Of a DNA stretch of 7,157 bases, positions 1 through 6,782 are shown one piece after another (within the stretch, counting starts at the first letter, position 1; each line of letters begins with the position of its first letter). Origin of the DNA: Pseudoxanthomonas sp. (GTDB lineage Bacteria > Pseudomonadota > Gammaproteobacteria > Xanthomonadales > Xanthomonadaceae); the NCBI GenBank assembly GCA_026785795.1, contig JAJAZJ010000227.1, positions 1 to 7,157 of the forward strand, in the 5' to 3' direction. A model generated the notes under the pieces. That model searched no databases. It worked only from the letters and a program-made list of their open reading frames with translations, and had not been told where the DNA came from. A program made the translations under genes and the position numbers.

Positions 1-531
1 GCCCCGCTGCCAGAACCCGATATTCCAGGTCGGGCCTTCGGAGATGACGCCGTCGGCGTCGACGAACAGCGCATCGTCAAACCCCTGCATCACGGCCTGA
101 CGGCGATGGTGGAACAGGGGCAAGGTGCCGATGTGCTTCACCTCCGGAAGGCAGCGTTGGAACTGGCGCGACTGCAGCCTCAGCGCATGGTCTTGCGGCG
201 GGGACGCGGCAGCCACCGTGACCAACACGTCGGCATCCAGGGCCGGGCCAGGATTTCGGTAGTCGAACTGCCGGGAGTACACCGTGACCCGCACGCTGCA
301 GTCGGGCGCGTCGGCAATGGCTGCCCGCATCTGCGCACGCACTGCGGTCGCATCCAGATCGCTGCCGAACAGCTGGCGGGTAGCGGCGCTGAGGCGCTGC
401 AGGTGCAGATCCATTCCCTGCACGGCGCGCCTGCGTACCTGGAGCGAGGTGAAATGCCCGTAGTTGACCAGGGCCAGCGCACGCAGGTCGTGCACGCTGG
501 CCGGCTGCCCGTTCAGCAGCGCCACGCTCAC
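1..531 (-). CDS. Class IV PLP-dependent aminotransferase, C-terminus cut by window edge
   Basis: This is the N-terminal 177 residues of a fold-type IV, pyridoxal-phosphate enzyme, the family of branched-chain and D-amino acid aminotransferases and aminodeoxychorismate lyase. The N-terminal NYGHFTSLQV segment (about residues 23-32) corresponds to the family's YGxxxFETLRV motif. The likely PLP lysine is K132 in PEVKHIGTLP, followed by a helix with RRQA. The signature EGPTWNIGF at 165-173 carries the conserved cofactor-contacting glutamate. The start is a GTG whose last two bases lie in the ffh stop (GTGA overlap), so translation is probably coupled to ffh. No ATG, GTG or TTG lies in frame close upstream and no clear Shine-Dalgarno is visible. 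A second in-frame GTG lies two codons downstream. The protein continues past position 1, so the substrate-deciding C-terminal half is missing. The family is clear, but transaminase versus lyase cannot be decided. Confidence 0.88.
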   Translation of the reverse strand, partial: MSVALLNGQPASVHDLRALALVNYGHFTSLQVRRRAVQGMDLHLQRLSAATRQLFGSDLDATAVRAQMRAAIADAPDCSVRVTVYSRQFDYRNPGPALDADVLVTVAAASPPQDHALRLQSRQFQRCLPEVKHIGTLPLFHHRRQAVMQGFDDALFVDADGVISEGPTWNIGFWQRG

Positions 532-1898
532 CGGAAGGGCATGCCGCCACGCCCGCCCAGCATGCCCTGCATGCCGCGCATCATGCCCTTCATGCCGCCA
601 CCGGCCAGCTTGCCCATCATCTTTTCCATCTGCTGGAACTGCTTGAGCAGGCGGTTCACGTCGGCGGGCGTGGTGCCCGAGCCGCGGGCGATGCGGGCCC
701 TGCGCGAACCGTTCAGCAGGGCCGGATTGCGCCGCTCCTTCCTGGTCATCGAGCCGATGATCGCCACCATGCGCGGCACTTCCTTGCCAGCGGCCACCTG
801 CTGCTTGACGTGCTCGGGCACCTTGCCCATGCCCGGCAGCTTGTCCATCAATCCGCTCAGCCCGCCCATGCCCTGCATCTGCTGCAGCTGGTCGCGCATG
901 TCGTTGAGGTCGAATTTCTTGCCCTTGGCGACCTTGGCGGCGAACTTGGCCGCCTTTTCCTGATCGACGCTCTGCTCCACCTGCTCGACCAGTGACAGTA
1001 CGTCGCCCATGCCCAGGATGCGGCTGGCCACGCGATCCGGGTGGAACACGTCCAGCCCATCGGGTTTTTCGCTGACGCCGATGAACTTGATCGGCTTGCC
1101 GGTCACGTAGCGAACCGACAGCGCCGCGCCACCGCGCGCATCGCCATCGGTCTTGGTCAGCACCACGCCGGTCAGCGGCAGCGCTTCGGAGAACGCCTTG
1201 GCCGTGAGTGCGGCGTCCTGGCCGGTCATCGAATCCACCACGAACAGCGTCTCGACCGGATTCACCGCCGCATGCAGGGCTTTGATCTCGGCCATCATCG
1301 CGTCGTCGATGGCCAGGCGGCCGGCCGTATCCACGATCAGCACGTCGACGAAGGACCTGCGCGCGTCGTCGATGGCGGCGCGCACGATGTCCACCGGCTT
1401 CTGCGCGGCGTCGGAGGGGAAGAACAGCACGTCCACCTGCTGGGCCAGGGTCTTGAGCTGTTCGATGGCGGCCGGCCGGTAGACGTCGGCGCTGACCACC
1501 ATGACCTTCTTCTTGCGTTTTTCCTTCAGGTGCCTGGCCAGCTTGGCCACGGTGGTGGTCTTGCCCGCGCCCTGCAGGCCGGCCATCAGGATCACCGCCG
1601 GCGCCGGCACGTTGAGGTTCAGCTCGGTGGCCGCCGAACCCATGACCGCCGTCAGCTCGTCGCGGACCACCTTGATCAGCGCCTGGCCCGGGGTGAGGCT
1701 CTTCAGCACCTCCTGCCCGACTGCCCGCACTTTGATGCGCTCGATCAGGGCCTGCACCACGGGCAGGGCGACGTCGGCCTCCAGCAGCGCGATCCGCACT
1801 TCGCGGGTAGCCTCGCGGATGTTCTCCTCGCTCAGGCGGCCGCGGCCGCGCAGTCGCTCGATGGTGCCGGACAGGCGCTGGGTCAGGGATTCGAACAT
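528..1898 (-). CDS. ffh: Signal recognition particle protein Ffh (SRP54 GTPase)
   Basis: Ffh binds 4.5S RNA and the signal sequences of nascent membrane proteins, and delivers ribosomes to FtsY at the inner membrane. The 456 residues match the usual bacterial length and three-domain order. The N-terminal helical bundle spans about 1-85. The GTPase G domain has the P-loop GLQGAGKTTT at 107-116, DTAGR at 190-194 and TKTDGDARGG at 248-257. The M domain (about 328-456) has the RNA-binding stretch SRRARIARGSGTT at 398-410 and a methionine-rich tail (MEKMM, MKGMMRGMQGM), the flexible signal-peptide groove. The start MFESLTQRLS at 1898 is the family's standard N-terminus. The frame stays open to 2030, but that extension runs through a repeat and has no homology-like content. 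The stop overlaps the downstream aminotransferase start by 4 bp. A TATAAT lies about 32 bp upstream of the start. Confidence 0.98.
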   Translation of the reverse strand: MFESLTQRLSGTIERLRGRGRLSEENIREATREVRIALLEADVALPVVQALIERIKVRAVGQEVLKSLTPGQALIKVVRDELTAVMGSAATELNLNVPAPAVILMAGLQGAGKTTTVAKLARHLKEKRKKKVMVVSADVYRPAAIEQLKTLAQQVDVLFFPSDAAQKPVDIVRAAIDDARRSFVDVLIVDTAGRLAIDDAMMAEIKALHAAVNPVETLFVVDSMTGQDAALTAKAFSEALPLTGVVLTKTDGDARGGAALSVRYVTGKPIKFIGVSEKPDGLDVFHPDRVASRILGMGDVLSLVEQVEQSVDQEKAAKFAAKVAKGKKFDLNDMRDQLQQMQGMGGLSGLMDKLPGMGKVPEHVKQQVAAGKEVPRMVAIIGSMTRKERRNPALLNGSRRARIARGSGTTPADVNRLLKQFQQMEKMMGKLAGGGMKGMMRGMQGMLGGRGGMPFR

Positions 1899-1929
1899 GG
1901 GCGACGACTTCAGGCGGAAACAGGCGCGG

Positions 1930-1935
1930 ATTATA
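1930..1935 (-). promoter_or_regulatory. Possible -10 box of the ffh promoter
   Basis: On the minus strand a perfect TATAAT sits 31 bp before the ffh ATG, in the context GGCTATAATCCGCGCC. This would give a short leader of about 25 nt. No good TTGACA-like -35 is seen at 16-18 bp; those positions fall in the palindromic repeat hairpin. It is therefore a -10-only prediction, but the AT-rich hexamer stands out in a GC-rich gap. Confidence 0.35.
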
Positions 1936-1940
1936 GCCGT

Positions 1941-2008
1941 TGGCCAGCATCGCCCCTTTGGGGCTCCTACCAAAGCGCTGCGCTCCAGCGAAAGCGGGAC
2001 GCTCCTAC
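1941..2008 (-). repeat. Two tandem GTAG-type palindromic (REP/SMAG-like) units
   Basis: Read on the minus strand, two units each begin with GTAGGAGC (2008-2001 and 1970-1963), heads 38 bp apart in the same orientation. The downstream unit forms a perfect hairpin GCCCC-AAA-GGGGC (1964-1952) followed by GATGCTGGCCA. The upstream unit folds imperfectly: GCG, TCC and GC pair with GC, GGA and CGC around a TTTC loop (2002-1980). Short hairpins preceded by GTAG are the hallmark of the REP-like family described in Stenotrophomonas maltophilia as SMAG elements. They fill most of the gap between the divergent ffh and ypjD genes. The class assignment rests on the head motif and fold and was not tested against other genomic copies. 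Confidence 0.6.
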
Positions 2009-2037
2009 AGATACGCTGGCTATGCGACACTCATCCG

Positions 2038-2826
2038 ATGACAATCGTTCTCATCGCTGTTGCCCTTTACCTCGCCGCAATGGCCATGCTGGTGCACGCG
2101 GTGGCCCGGGATCGGCTTGATGCCAGCCGCGGCTGGCTGTGGCCTGCCTTCGGCGCGGTGCTGCTACACGCGGCGTATCACCTGCTGGTCGTCCGTCAGA
2201 CGGTCGGCGGTGTGGATATGCACTTTTTCTCTGCATTGTCGCTGGTCAGCCTGGGCATGGCGGCGATGACCACCGCGGTGGGTGCGCAGGGGCGCATGGC
2301 CGGGCTGGGCGTGGTGTCCTTTCCGCTCGCGGCGGGGCTGCTGTCTGTCTACCACGTCCATGGCCACGCTCCCTCGCCGGCGCTGGACTGGCGCCTGCAG
2401 CTGCACGCCTGGCTGGCCTTGCTGGCCTACGCCACCCTGGCCATCGCCGCGCTGCTGGCGCTGATGCTCTGGGCCCAGGAGCGCGCGCTGCGCCGCCGTG
2501 AATTCCACCCTTGGCTGCGTGCGCTGCCGCCGCTGACCGAACTGGAAGAACTGCTGTTCCGCACCATCACGGTAGGCTTCATCCTGCTGACCGCCACGCT
2601 GCTGACCGGCATGCTGTTCGTCGAAAACCTGCTCGCCCAGCATCTGCTGCACAAAACCGTGCTCAGCGTGCTGTCGTGGCTCGCGTTCGGTGGCCTGCTG
2701 ATTGGTCGCTGGCGCTATGGCTGGCGTGGCGGGCGAGCAGTGCGCTGGACGCTGGTGGCCATGGCCCTGCTGCTGCTGGCCTTCTTCGGCAGCAAGTTCG
2801 TGCTGGAGCTGGTGCTGCAGCGCTGA
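2038..2826 (+). CDS. ypjD: Inner membrane cytochrome c assembly-family protein (YpjD/CcsA/HemX-like)
   Basis: This 262-residue integral membrane protein has about eight hydrophobic segments (roughly 3-22, 34-52, 64-82, 86-104, 122-146, 175-197, 208-224 and 236-258). It resembles YpjD of the CcsA/ResC/HemX group, proteins linked to heme handling in cytochrome c biogenesis; the exact role of YpjD is not settled. Family landmarks are H123 in LHAWLALLAYA, LTELEELLFR at 166-175, and HKTVLSVLSWLAFGGL beginning at H205, followed by GRWRYGWRGG. H123 and H205 are plausible heme-binding histidines by analogy with CcsA. The tryptophan-rich WWD motif of true CcsA/CcmC is not seen. The length is close to E. 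coli YpjD, which also neighbours ffh. ATG 2038 lacks an evident Shine-Dalgarno. The frame is open upstream as far as 1501, but there it is antisense to ffh. The gene converges on radA with 35 bp between stops and no clear terminator hairpin. Confidence 0.88.
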   Translation: MTIVLIAVALYLAAMAMLVHAVARDRLDASRGWLWPAFGAVLLHAAYHLLVVRQTVGGVDMHFFSALSLVSLGMAAMTTAVGAQGRMAGLGVVSFPLAAGLLSVYHVHGHAPSPALDWRLQLHAWLALLAYATLAIAALLALMLWAQERALRRREFHPWLRALPPLTELEELLFRTITVGFILLTATLLTGMLFVENLLAQHLLHKTVLSVLSWLAFGGLLIGRWRYGWRGGRAVRWTLVAMALLLLAFFGSKFVLELVLQR

Positions 2827-2861
2827 GCGAGACGTAATCCGGCGCTGCGGGATGCGAGCAC

Positions 2862-4253
2862 CTACCCGGTCGCTACGTCCAGTGCCTGCGAGAGACGCTC
2901 CACCGCCACGACTTCCAGGCCCTTGAACGCCCCGGACTTCGGTGCGTTGCCCTTGGCCACGATGGCACGCTTGAAACCATGCGTGGCGGCCTCGCGCAGG
3001 CGCTCTTCGCCGTTGGGAGTGGGCCGGATTTCACCGGACAGCCCCACTTCGCCGAAGGCAATGGTCTTTTCAGCCAGCGGCCTGTCGCGCAGCGAGGAAA
3101 ATACCGCCAGCAGCACCGGCAGGTCGGCCGCGGTTTCCTGCACGCGGATCCCGCCCACCACGTTGACGAATACATCCTGGTCGCTGGTGACAATGCCCCC
3201 GTGGCGATGCAGGACCGCCAGCAGCATCGCCAGGCGGTTCTGCTCCAGGCCCACGGCGACCCGGCGCGGGTTGGACAACGGCGAGGAATCCACCAGCGCC
3301 TGCACTTCCACCATCAGCGGACGCGTGCCTTCGCGGGTGACCATCACGCAGCTGCCCGACTGCTGCGCGCTGCCGCCGGACAGGAAGATCGCCGACGGAT
3401 TGGGCACTTCCTTCAGGCCTTTCTCGCCCATGGCGAACACGCCCAGTTCGTTGACCGCGCCGAAGCGGTTCTTGAATGCGCGCAGCACGCGGAAACGGCT
3501 GCCGCTCTCGCCTTCGAAGTACAGCACCGCATCGACCATGTGCTCCAGCACGCGCGGCCCGGCGATCCCGCCCTCCTTGGTCACATGGCCCACCAGGAAC
3601 ACGGCGGTGCCGGTTTCCTTGGCGTAGCGGACCAGCCGCGCGGCGCTCTCGCGCACCTGGCCGACCGAACCCGGCGCGGCGGCCAGTGATTCGGTCCACA
3701 GCGTCTGCACCGAATCGGCGACGATGATCTTTGGCTGGGCCGCGGCGGCGTGGTCCAGGATCTTCTCGATGCCGGTCTCGGCCAGGGCCTGCAGGCCGTC
3801 CATCGGCAGGCCCAGGCGCAGCGCGCGGCCGGCAACCTGGGCCAGCGACTCCTCGCCGGTGACGTACAGCGAAGGCAGCGTCAGTGACATCTGGGCCATG
3901 GCCTGCAGCAGCAGGGTGGATTTGCCAATGCCGGGGTCGCCACCCACCAGCACCACCGCACCTTCGACCAGGCCACCGCCCAGCACGCGGTCGAACTCGC
4001 CGATGCCGGTTGATACGCGCGCGTCTTCGCTGCTGCGCACGTCCCGCAGCGCGGTGATCTGCGGCAGCTCCAGCTTGCCGGCCCATCCGGAGCGTCGCGC
4101 TGCCGCCGGCGCCGAGGCCGCGGATTCCAGCACGATTTCGGACAGCGAGTTCCAGACGCCGCAGTCGGCGCACTGACCCTGCCACTTGCCGTGCTCGCCT
4201 CCGCATTCGGCGCAGACGTAGGCGGTGCGGGACTTGGGGGAAGCCTTGGCCAC
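2862..4253 (-). CDS. radA: DNA repair protein RadA (Sms)
   Basis: RadA is a RecA-like ATPase that drives branch migration and processing of recombination intermediates. The 463 residues match the family length (about 460). The N-terminal zinc finger has C14, C17, C28 and C31. The ATPase core has Walker A GDPGIGKST at 105-113 with K111, and a Walker B-like strand IIVADSVQTL at 176-185. The RadA-specific KNRFG motif is at 261-265. The C-terminal Lon-protease-like domain shows QDVFVNVVGGIRV at 359-371 and GEVGLSGEIRP at 401-411. In this family that domain serves as a scaffold and is not a known active protease. The start is GTG (4253), giving MAKASPKSRTAYVC. No in-frame start and no strong Shine-Dalgarno lie just upstream. 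It appears monocistronic on the minus strand: the next upstream coding signal is only a decayed remnant. Confidence 0.97.
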   Translation of the reverse strand: MAKASPKSRTAYVCAECGGEHGKWQGQCADCGVWNSLSEIVLESAASAPAAARRSGWAGKLELPQITALRDVRSSEDARVSTGIGEFDRVLGGGLVEGAVVLVGGDPGIGKSTLLLQAMAQMSLTLPSLYVTGEESLAQVAGRALRLGLPMDGLQALAETGIEKILDHAAAAQPKIIVADSVQTLWTESLAAAPGSVGQVRESAARLVRYAKETGTAVFLVGHVTKEGGIAGPRVLEHMVDAVLYFEGESGSRFRVLRAFKNRFGAVNELGVFAMGEKGLKEVPNPSAIFLSGGSAQQSGSCVMVTREGTRPLMVEVQALVDSSPLSNPRRVAVGLEQNRLAMLLAVLHRHGGIVTSDQDVFVNVVGGIRVQETAADLPVLLAVFSSLRDRPLAEKTIAFGEVGLSGEIRPTPNGEERLREAATHGFKRAIVAKGNAPKSGAFKGLEVVAVERLSQALDVATG

Positions 4254-4296
4254 TGGGCAAAACCGGTTGCGGACAGGCGACTACTCTAGCGCCGCC

Positions 4297-4317
4297 GGGT
4301 CTCGCTGCGCGAGAACC
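4297..4317. repeat. Small inverted repeat upstream of radA
   Basis: TCTCGC and GCGAGA form a perfect 6-bp stem around a TGC loop (4300-4314). Two more G-C pairs can form on each side beyond one mismatch. It lies 44 bp upstream of the radA GTG. No T-run follows on either strand, so it is not a convincing terminator. It could be an operator or leader hairpin, or chance in GC-rich sequence. Confidence 0.3.
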
Positions 4318-4430
4318 TGCCCGCTGGACCTGGGCGATTGAAGGAGTTCACCGCGGCGCGCAAGGCACCCCGGGAAAAACCAGCGGTCGCCACCCTCCAA
4401 TGCACCGAAAGAGCGTGCCCGCGCAATAAC

Positions 4431-4684
4431 CTAATCTCGGCCGAAACCCCCCGTGACCTGGCGCGTGACCGGCGCAAGGGCCGCAAAATCCGGCACCGGG
4501 CCTCGCCGTCCCCTATCCGTGGACGCAAGCCGGCAAGCCTGACCACGTGGATCTTGCCAGGCAGGTCCAGCCGGCCCTCACGCGACAGCGCCGGCGACAA
4601 TTCCACCCGCAGGGCCTGGCATGGTTGCAGTGCGGCGGTGGCACCGGCCAGGACCGAGGGTTCGAAGCCCTGGACATCGACTTT
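4431..4684 (-). pseudogene. Decayed C-terminal remnant of an FkbM-family methyltransferase
   Basis: On the minus strand from 4684 the translation reads KVDVQGFEPSVLAGATAAL, then an LRVELSP strand. This is the signature of FkbM-type SAM-dependent methyltransferases (K-[IV]-D-V-[EQ]-G-x-E-x-x-VL-x-GA). The frame continues through EGRLDLPGKIHVVRLAGLRPRIGDG, which resembles the following family region. A shift of frame then gives DFAALAPVTRQVTGGFGRD and a TAG at 4433-4431, similar to the family's usual ending (xDPxTGxxLQxDGxFxR). Between the in-frame stop at 4750-4748 and the signature there is no ATG, GTG or TTG; the first usable start (GTG 4606) lies inside the domain. The SAM-binding N-terminal half is not found upstream. 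It is therefore a truncated, frameshifted relic. Its GC content is like the left half of the window and unlike the kinase cluster. Family recognition is by eye, and the exact ends are approximate. Confidence 0.58.
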
Positions 4685-4750
4685 TCTTACTCCTATCGCC
4701 CGCTGCCTCTTCTGTTCGTGTTGCAGCAGACGCCAGCTGATCTGGCATCA

Positions 4751-4771
4751 TGGGGCCAGACCCCTGCCCCA
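4751..4771 (+). repeat. Hairpin immediately before the hybrid kinase start
   Basis: TGGGGC (4751-4756) and GCCCCA (4766-4771) can pair as a 6-bp stem around a CAGACCCCT loop. The alternative GGGG-CCAGA-CCCC is also possible. It ends 7 bp before the ATG, so in mRNA it would occupy the ribosome binding region, where no Shine-Dalgarno is visible. The core GGGGCCAGACCCC resembles GGGGTCAGACCCC-type intergenic sequences that I recall from xanthomonads. That resemblance is from memory and unverified. Confidence 0.35.
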
Positions 4772-4778
4772 AAGCGCC

Positions 4779-6416
4779 ATGAACCTACTTGCCGCCACCT
4801 CCGCCCTGCGCCGCATGAAAGTGTTGGGCTATTGTCTGGCCGTTTTGCTCAGTCTGCTTGCGCTCTGGCTCCGTTTCCAACTAGACAACGTGCCCACCGG
4901 TTTCCCGTTCATTACTTTCTATCTCGCGGTGCTTTTCGCCGCTCTCCTGGGCGGCCTGGGTCCTGGCTTGCTGGCGGTCGTGTTCACGGGTCTGCTGTCG
5001 CAATACTTCTTCATGGCGCCTGTCAACAGCTTCTCCATTGAGTCGCCTTCCGGCTGGATACCCGTGGTCCTCTACTGGGGCACCACGTTGACCATGGTGG
5101 CCCTGGTAAATGAAATGACAAAAGCCTACGAAGCTCAGCTGCGCGCCCAGGCACAGCTGCGCGAACTCAATGACACACTCGAAGAACGAATTGCGGAACG
5201 GAATTCCCAGCTGACCCTGGAAATGAAGGATCGTGAAACCGCGGAAGCCCAGCTGCGGCAGCTTCAGAAAATGGAGTCAATAGGTCAACTCACTGGCGGT
5301 CTGGCGCACGACTTCAACAACATGATGGCCATTGTGATCGGCTCACTTGATGTAGCAAAGCTTCGATTGAGCAGCAATGATCAGGAAAAAATCCGTGCTT
5401 GCATCGATAACGCAATGGAGGGCGCTCAGCGCGCGACTGTTCTGACGTCGCGGCTGCTGGCTTTCTCGCGGCAGCAGCCTTTGGCCCCTCAGGCCATCGA
5501 TGCCAACAAGTTGATCAGCGGCATGTCGGAGCTGCTTCGCCGCACGATCGCCGAACATGTGCAAGTCGAAATCGTTCTTGCGGGCGGGCTATGGCACTGC
5601 TTTGCCGATACGGCCCAACTTGAGAGCGCGCTGGTCAATTTGGCGGTCAATGCGCGCGACGCCATGCCTGACGGCGGCAAGCTCACTATCGAGACCGCCA
5701 ATGCCGAGCTTGACGACCGCTATGCCAGATCCCACCCGGAAGTCCAGTCCGGGCAATATGTGCTTATAGCGGTCAGCGATTCTGGCACTGGCATGAGTGC
5801 GCTCGTCATTGAGCGGGCTTTCGACCCTTTCTACACGACCAAGGAGGTAGGCAAGGGAACCGGACTCGGGCTCAGCCAGGTGTATGGCTACGTCAAGCAA
5901 TCCGGTGGGCATGTGAAAATCTATTCCGAGCTTGGCCAGGGCAGCACGATCAAGCTCTACCTGCCCCGCCATTTGGGGCATGCTCCGCCTGCAACGCCTG
6001 TTGGCGACACGGAGTTTATGCCTCGCGGAAGCCTGGATCAGTTCATTCTGGTGGTGGAGGACGATCAGCACGTGCGCCACATGACGGTGGATGCACTGCG
6101 AGAACTGGGCTATACCGTGGTGCAGGCCTCCGATGCCAACCAGGCACTCGAACAAATTCGTGTGCAACCGCATCTTGACCTGCTGTTTACCGACATTGTG
6201 ATGCCGGTGATGAATGGGCGCGTCCTGGCTGACCAGGCACGGCTGATCAAACCGAAGCTAAGAGTGCTGTTCACCACTGGCTATACCCGCAATGCTGTGG
6301 TTCACAACGGCATGCTGGACCCTGGCGTCGCGTTCTTGCCAAAACCTTTTACCATCCAACAACTGGCGCTCAAAGTAAGAGATGTGTTGAACGGGGAAGG
6401 CTTCAACCGCAGCTGA
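4779..6416 (+). CDS. Membrane-bound hybrid histidine kinase with C-terminal receiver
   Basis: This 545-residue sensor kinase has four hydrophobic segments at about 15-33, 43-57, 59-80 and 93-111. They resemble the KdpD-type DUF4118 membrane region (GGLGPGLLA, then LSQYFFMAP). No sizeable periplasmic or PAS domain is present. A charged coiled coil follows (about 112-165). The HisKA domain has the phospho-acceptor H177 in GGLAHDFNNMMA. The ATP-binding domain has the N box NLAVNARDAMPDGG (287-300), G1 DSGTGM (334-339), F box FDPFYTTKEVGKG (348-360) and G2 GTGLGLS (360-366). The receiver spans about 421-540, with acidic residues D428/D429, phospho-acceptor D472 in FTDIVMP and K522 in LPKPF. All catalytic residues are intact. 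There is no Hpt or output domain, so phosphate transfer to another protein or feedback by the receiver is inferred. ATG 4779 precedes the first membrane segment; ATG 4815 is an alternative, and neither has a good Shine-Dalgarno. Base composition is lower in GC than radA. Confidence 0.9.
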   Translation: MNLLAATSALRRMKVLGYCLAVLLSLLALWLRFQLDNVPTGFPFITFYLAVLFAALLGGLGPGLLAVVFTGLLSQYFFMAPVNSFSIESPSGWIPVVLYWGTTLTMVALVNEMTKAYEAQLRAQAQLRELNDTLEERIAERNSQLTLEMKDRETAEAQLRQLQKMESIGQLTGGLAHDFNNMMAIVIGSLDVAKLRLSSNDQEKIRACIDNAMEGAQRATVLTSRLLAFSRQQPLAPQAIDANKLISGMSELLRRTIAEHVQVEIVLAGGLWHCFADTAQLESALVNLAVNARDAMPDGGKLTIETANAELDDRYARSHPEVQSGQYVLIAVSDSGTGMSALVIERAFDPFYTTKEVGKGTGLGLSQVYGYVKQSGGHVKIYSELGQGSTIKLYLPRHLGHAPPATPVGDTEFMPRGSLDQFILVVEDDQHVRHMTVDALRELGYTVVQASDANQALEQIRVQPHLDLLFTDIVMPVMNGRVLADQARLIKPKLRVLFTTGYTRNAVVHNGMLDPGVAFLPKPFTIQQLALKVRDVLNGEGFNRS

Positions 6417-6435
6417 TGGATTCCAGGTGCCGGGA

Positions 6436-6780
6436 TCACGGCGTGGGAAGCAGCTCCAGCAGCTGGTGCATCCGGTAGGGTTTCGGAAGAAAGATCACGT
6501 TGTCTGGCAACGGCGGTAACTGGTCGCGCGCATGTCCCGATACCAATATGACCTTGCTAAGCGGGTACCTGCTGAGGACGTGCTCAGCCAGATCCAGGCC
6601 TGAAACTCCCTCCGGCATGGTTATGTCGCTTATCAGCACGTCAAACGCGGTGTCCTCCAGCCGCTGTAGCGCCACAACACCATTTTCGGCAATCGTGGCT
6701 TGATGACCGAAATGGGACAGCGCTTCGGCAACCAGATCCCGCAGACTTGCTTCATCTTCCACCAGCAACACGCTCGCCAT
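6436..6780 (-). CDS. Stand-alone receiver-domain response regulator
   Basis: This 114-residue protein consists of a single REC domain with no output domain. It has VLLVEDE near the N-terminus (E8, D9 and E10 form the acidic cluster), phospho-acceptor D52 in LISDITMP, S81 in LVSGH (the switch Ser/Thr position) and K100 in FLPKPY. All key residues for phosphorylation are present. It lies directly behind a histidine kinase on the same strand and was probably the downstream gene of that operon, so that kinase is the obvious donor. Two starts are possible. ATG 6786 overlaps the kinase stop (ATGA) and would give 116 residues. ATG 6780 has a GGAG at 8-nt spacing, whereas the same GGAG is only 2 nt from ATG 6786, so 6780 is preferred. 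Single-domain receivers act by protein contact or as phosphorelay intermediates (CheY- or DivK-like). The target is unknown. Its stop is 19 bp from that of the convergent hybrid kinase. Confidence 0.92.
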   Translation of the reverse strand: MASVLLVEDEASLRDLVAEALSHFGHQATIAENGVVALQRLEDTAFDVLISDITMPEGVSGLDLAEHVLSRYPLSKVILVSGHARDQLPPLPDNVIFLPKPYRMHQLLELLPTP

Positions 6781-6782
6781 TT

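Larger units (their letters stand above)
4254..4778. other. 525-bp stretch without an intact gene
   Basis: This gap separates radA (minus) from the hybrid kinase (plus), so it should hold the promoters of both. It contains an AACCGGTT palindrome at 4261-4268 just before the radA start and a small hairpin at 4297-4317. It also holds the methyltransferase remnant at 4431-4684 and two short inverted repeats before the kinase start: GCCAG-CTGAT-CTGGC at 4732-4746 and one at 4751-4771. Long frames are open on both strands, but they read as arginine- and proline-rich noise typical of GC-rich DNA. I see no convincing sigma-70 promoter. A TTGCAG at 4721-4726 has only a poor -10 partner (CATCAT at 4746-4751, 19-bp spacer). 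Confidence 0.6.

Noticed and set aside
1899..2030. Extended ffh start at 2030
   Set aside because: The extra 44 residues are read through the palindromic repeats and the TATAAT. Ffh proteins start at MFxxLxxRL, which matches 1898.
1501..2037. Upstream extension of ypjD to 1501
   Set aside because: The extension is antisense to ffh coding sequence. The YpjD-like protein begins at MTIVLIAVALYL and has the family's length from there.
1041..2120. Long plus-strand open frame opposite ffh (359 codons)
   Set aside because: Antisense shadow of ffh: His-, Gln- and Gly-rich with no family likeness, in a gene whose minus-strand product is unmistakable.
2827..2861. Bidirectional terminator between ypjD and radA
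   Set aside because: No stable hairpin followed by a T-run was found in the 35-bp gap on either strand.
3070..4260. Long alternative minus-strand frame within radA (396 codons)
   Set aside because: Arg-, Gly- and Pro-rich translation of the shifted radA frame; RadA motifs are all in the other frame.
4286..4606. Small minus-strand gene of 106 codons upstream of radA
   Set aside because: It starts inside the methyltransferase domain after the signature motif and soon becomes Arg-rich noise. It is better explained as part of the decayed gene.
4578..4772. Minus-strand open frame of 64 codons in the gap before the kinase
   Set aside because: No recognisable motif, and its frame conflicts with the methyltransferase signature in the same stretch.
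4338..4778. N-terminal extension of the hybrid kinase: its frame stays open upstream to 4338
   Set aside because: The extension is rich in Arg, Pro and Ser with no domain-like content, overlaps the methyltransferase relic on the other strand, and precedes a clean membrane-segment N-terminus at 4779.
6417..6435. Terminator between the convergent signalling genes
   Set aside because: The 19-bp gap has no hairpin or T-run; transcription may end inside the opposing genes.
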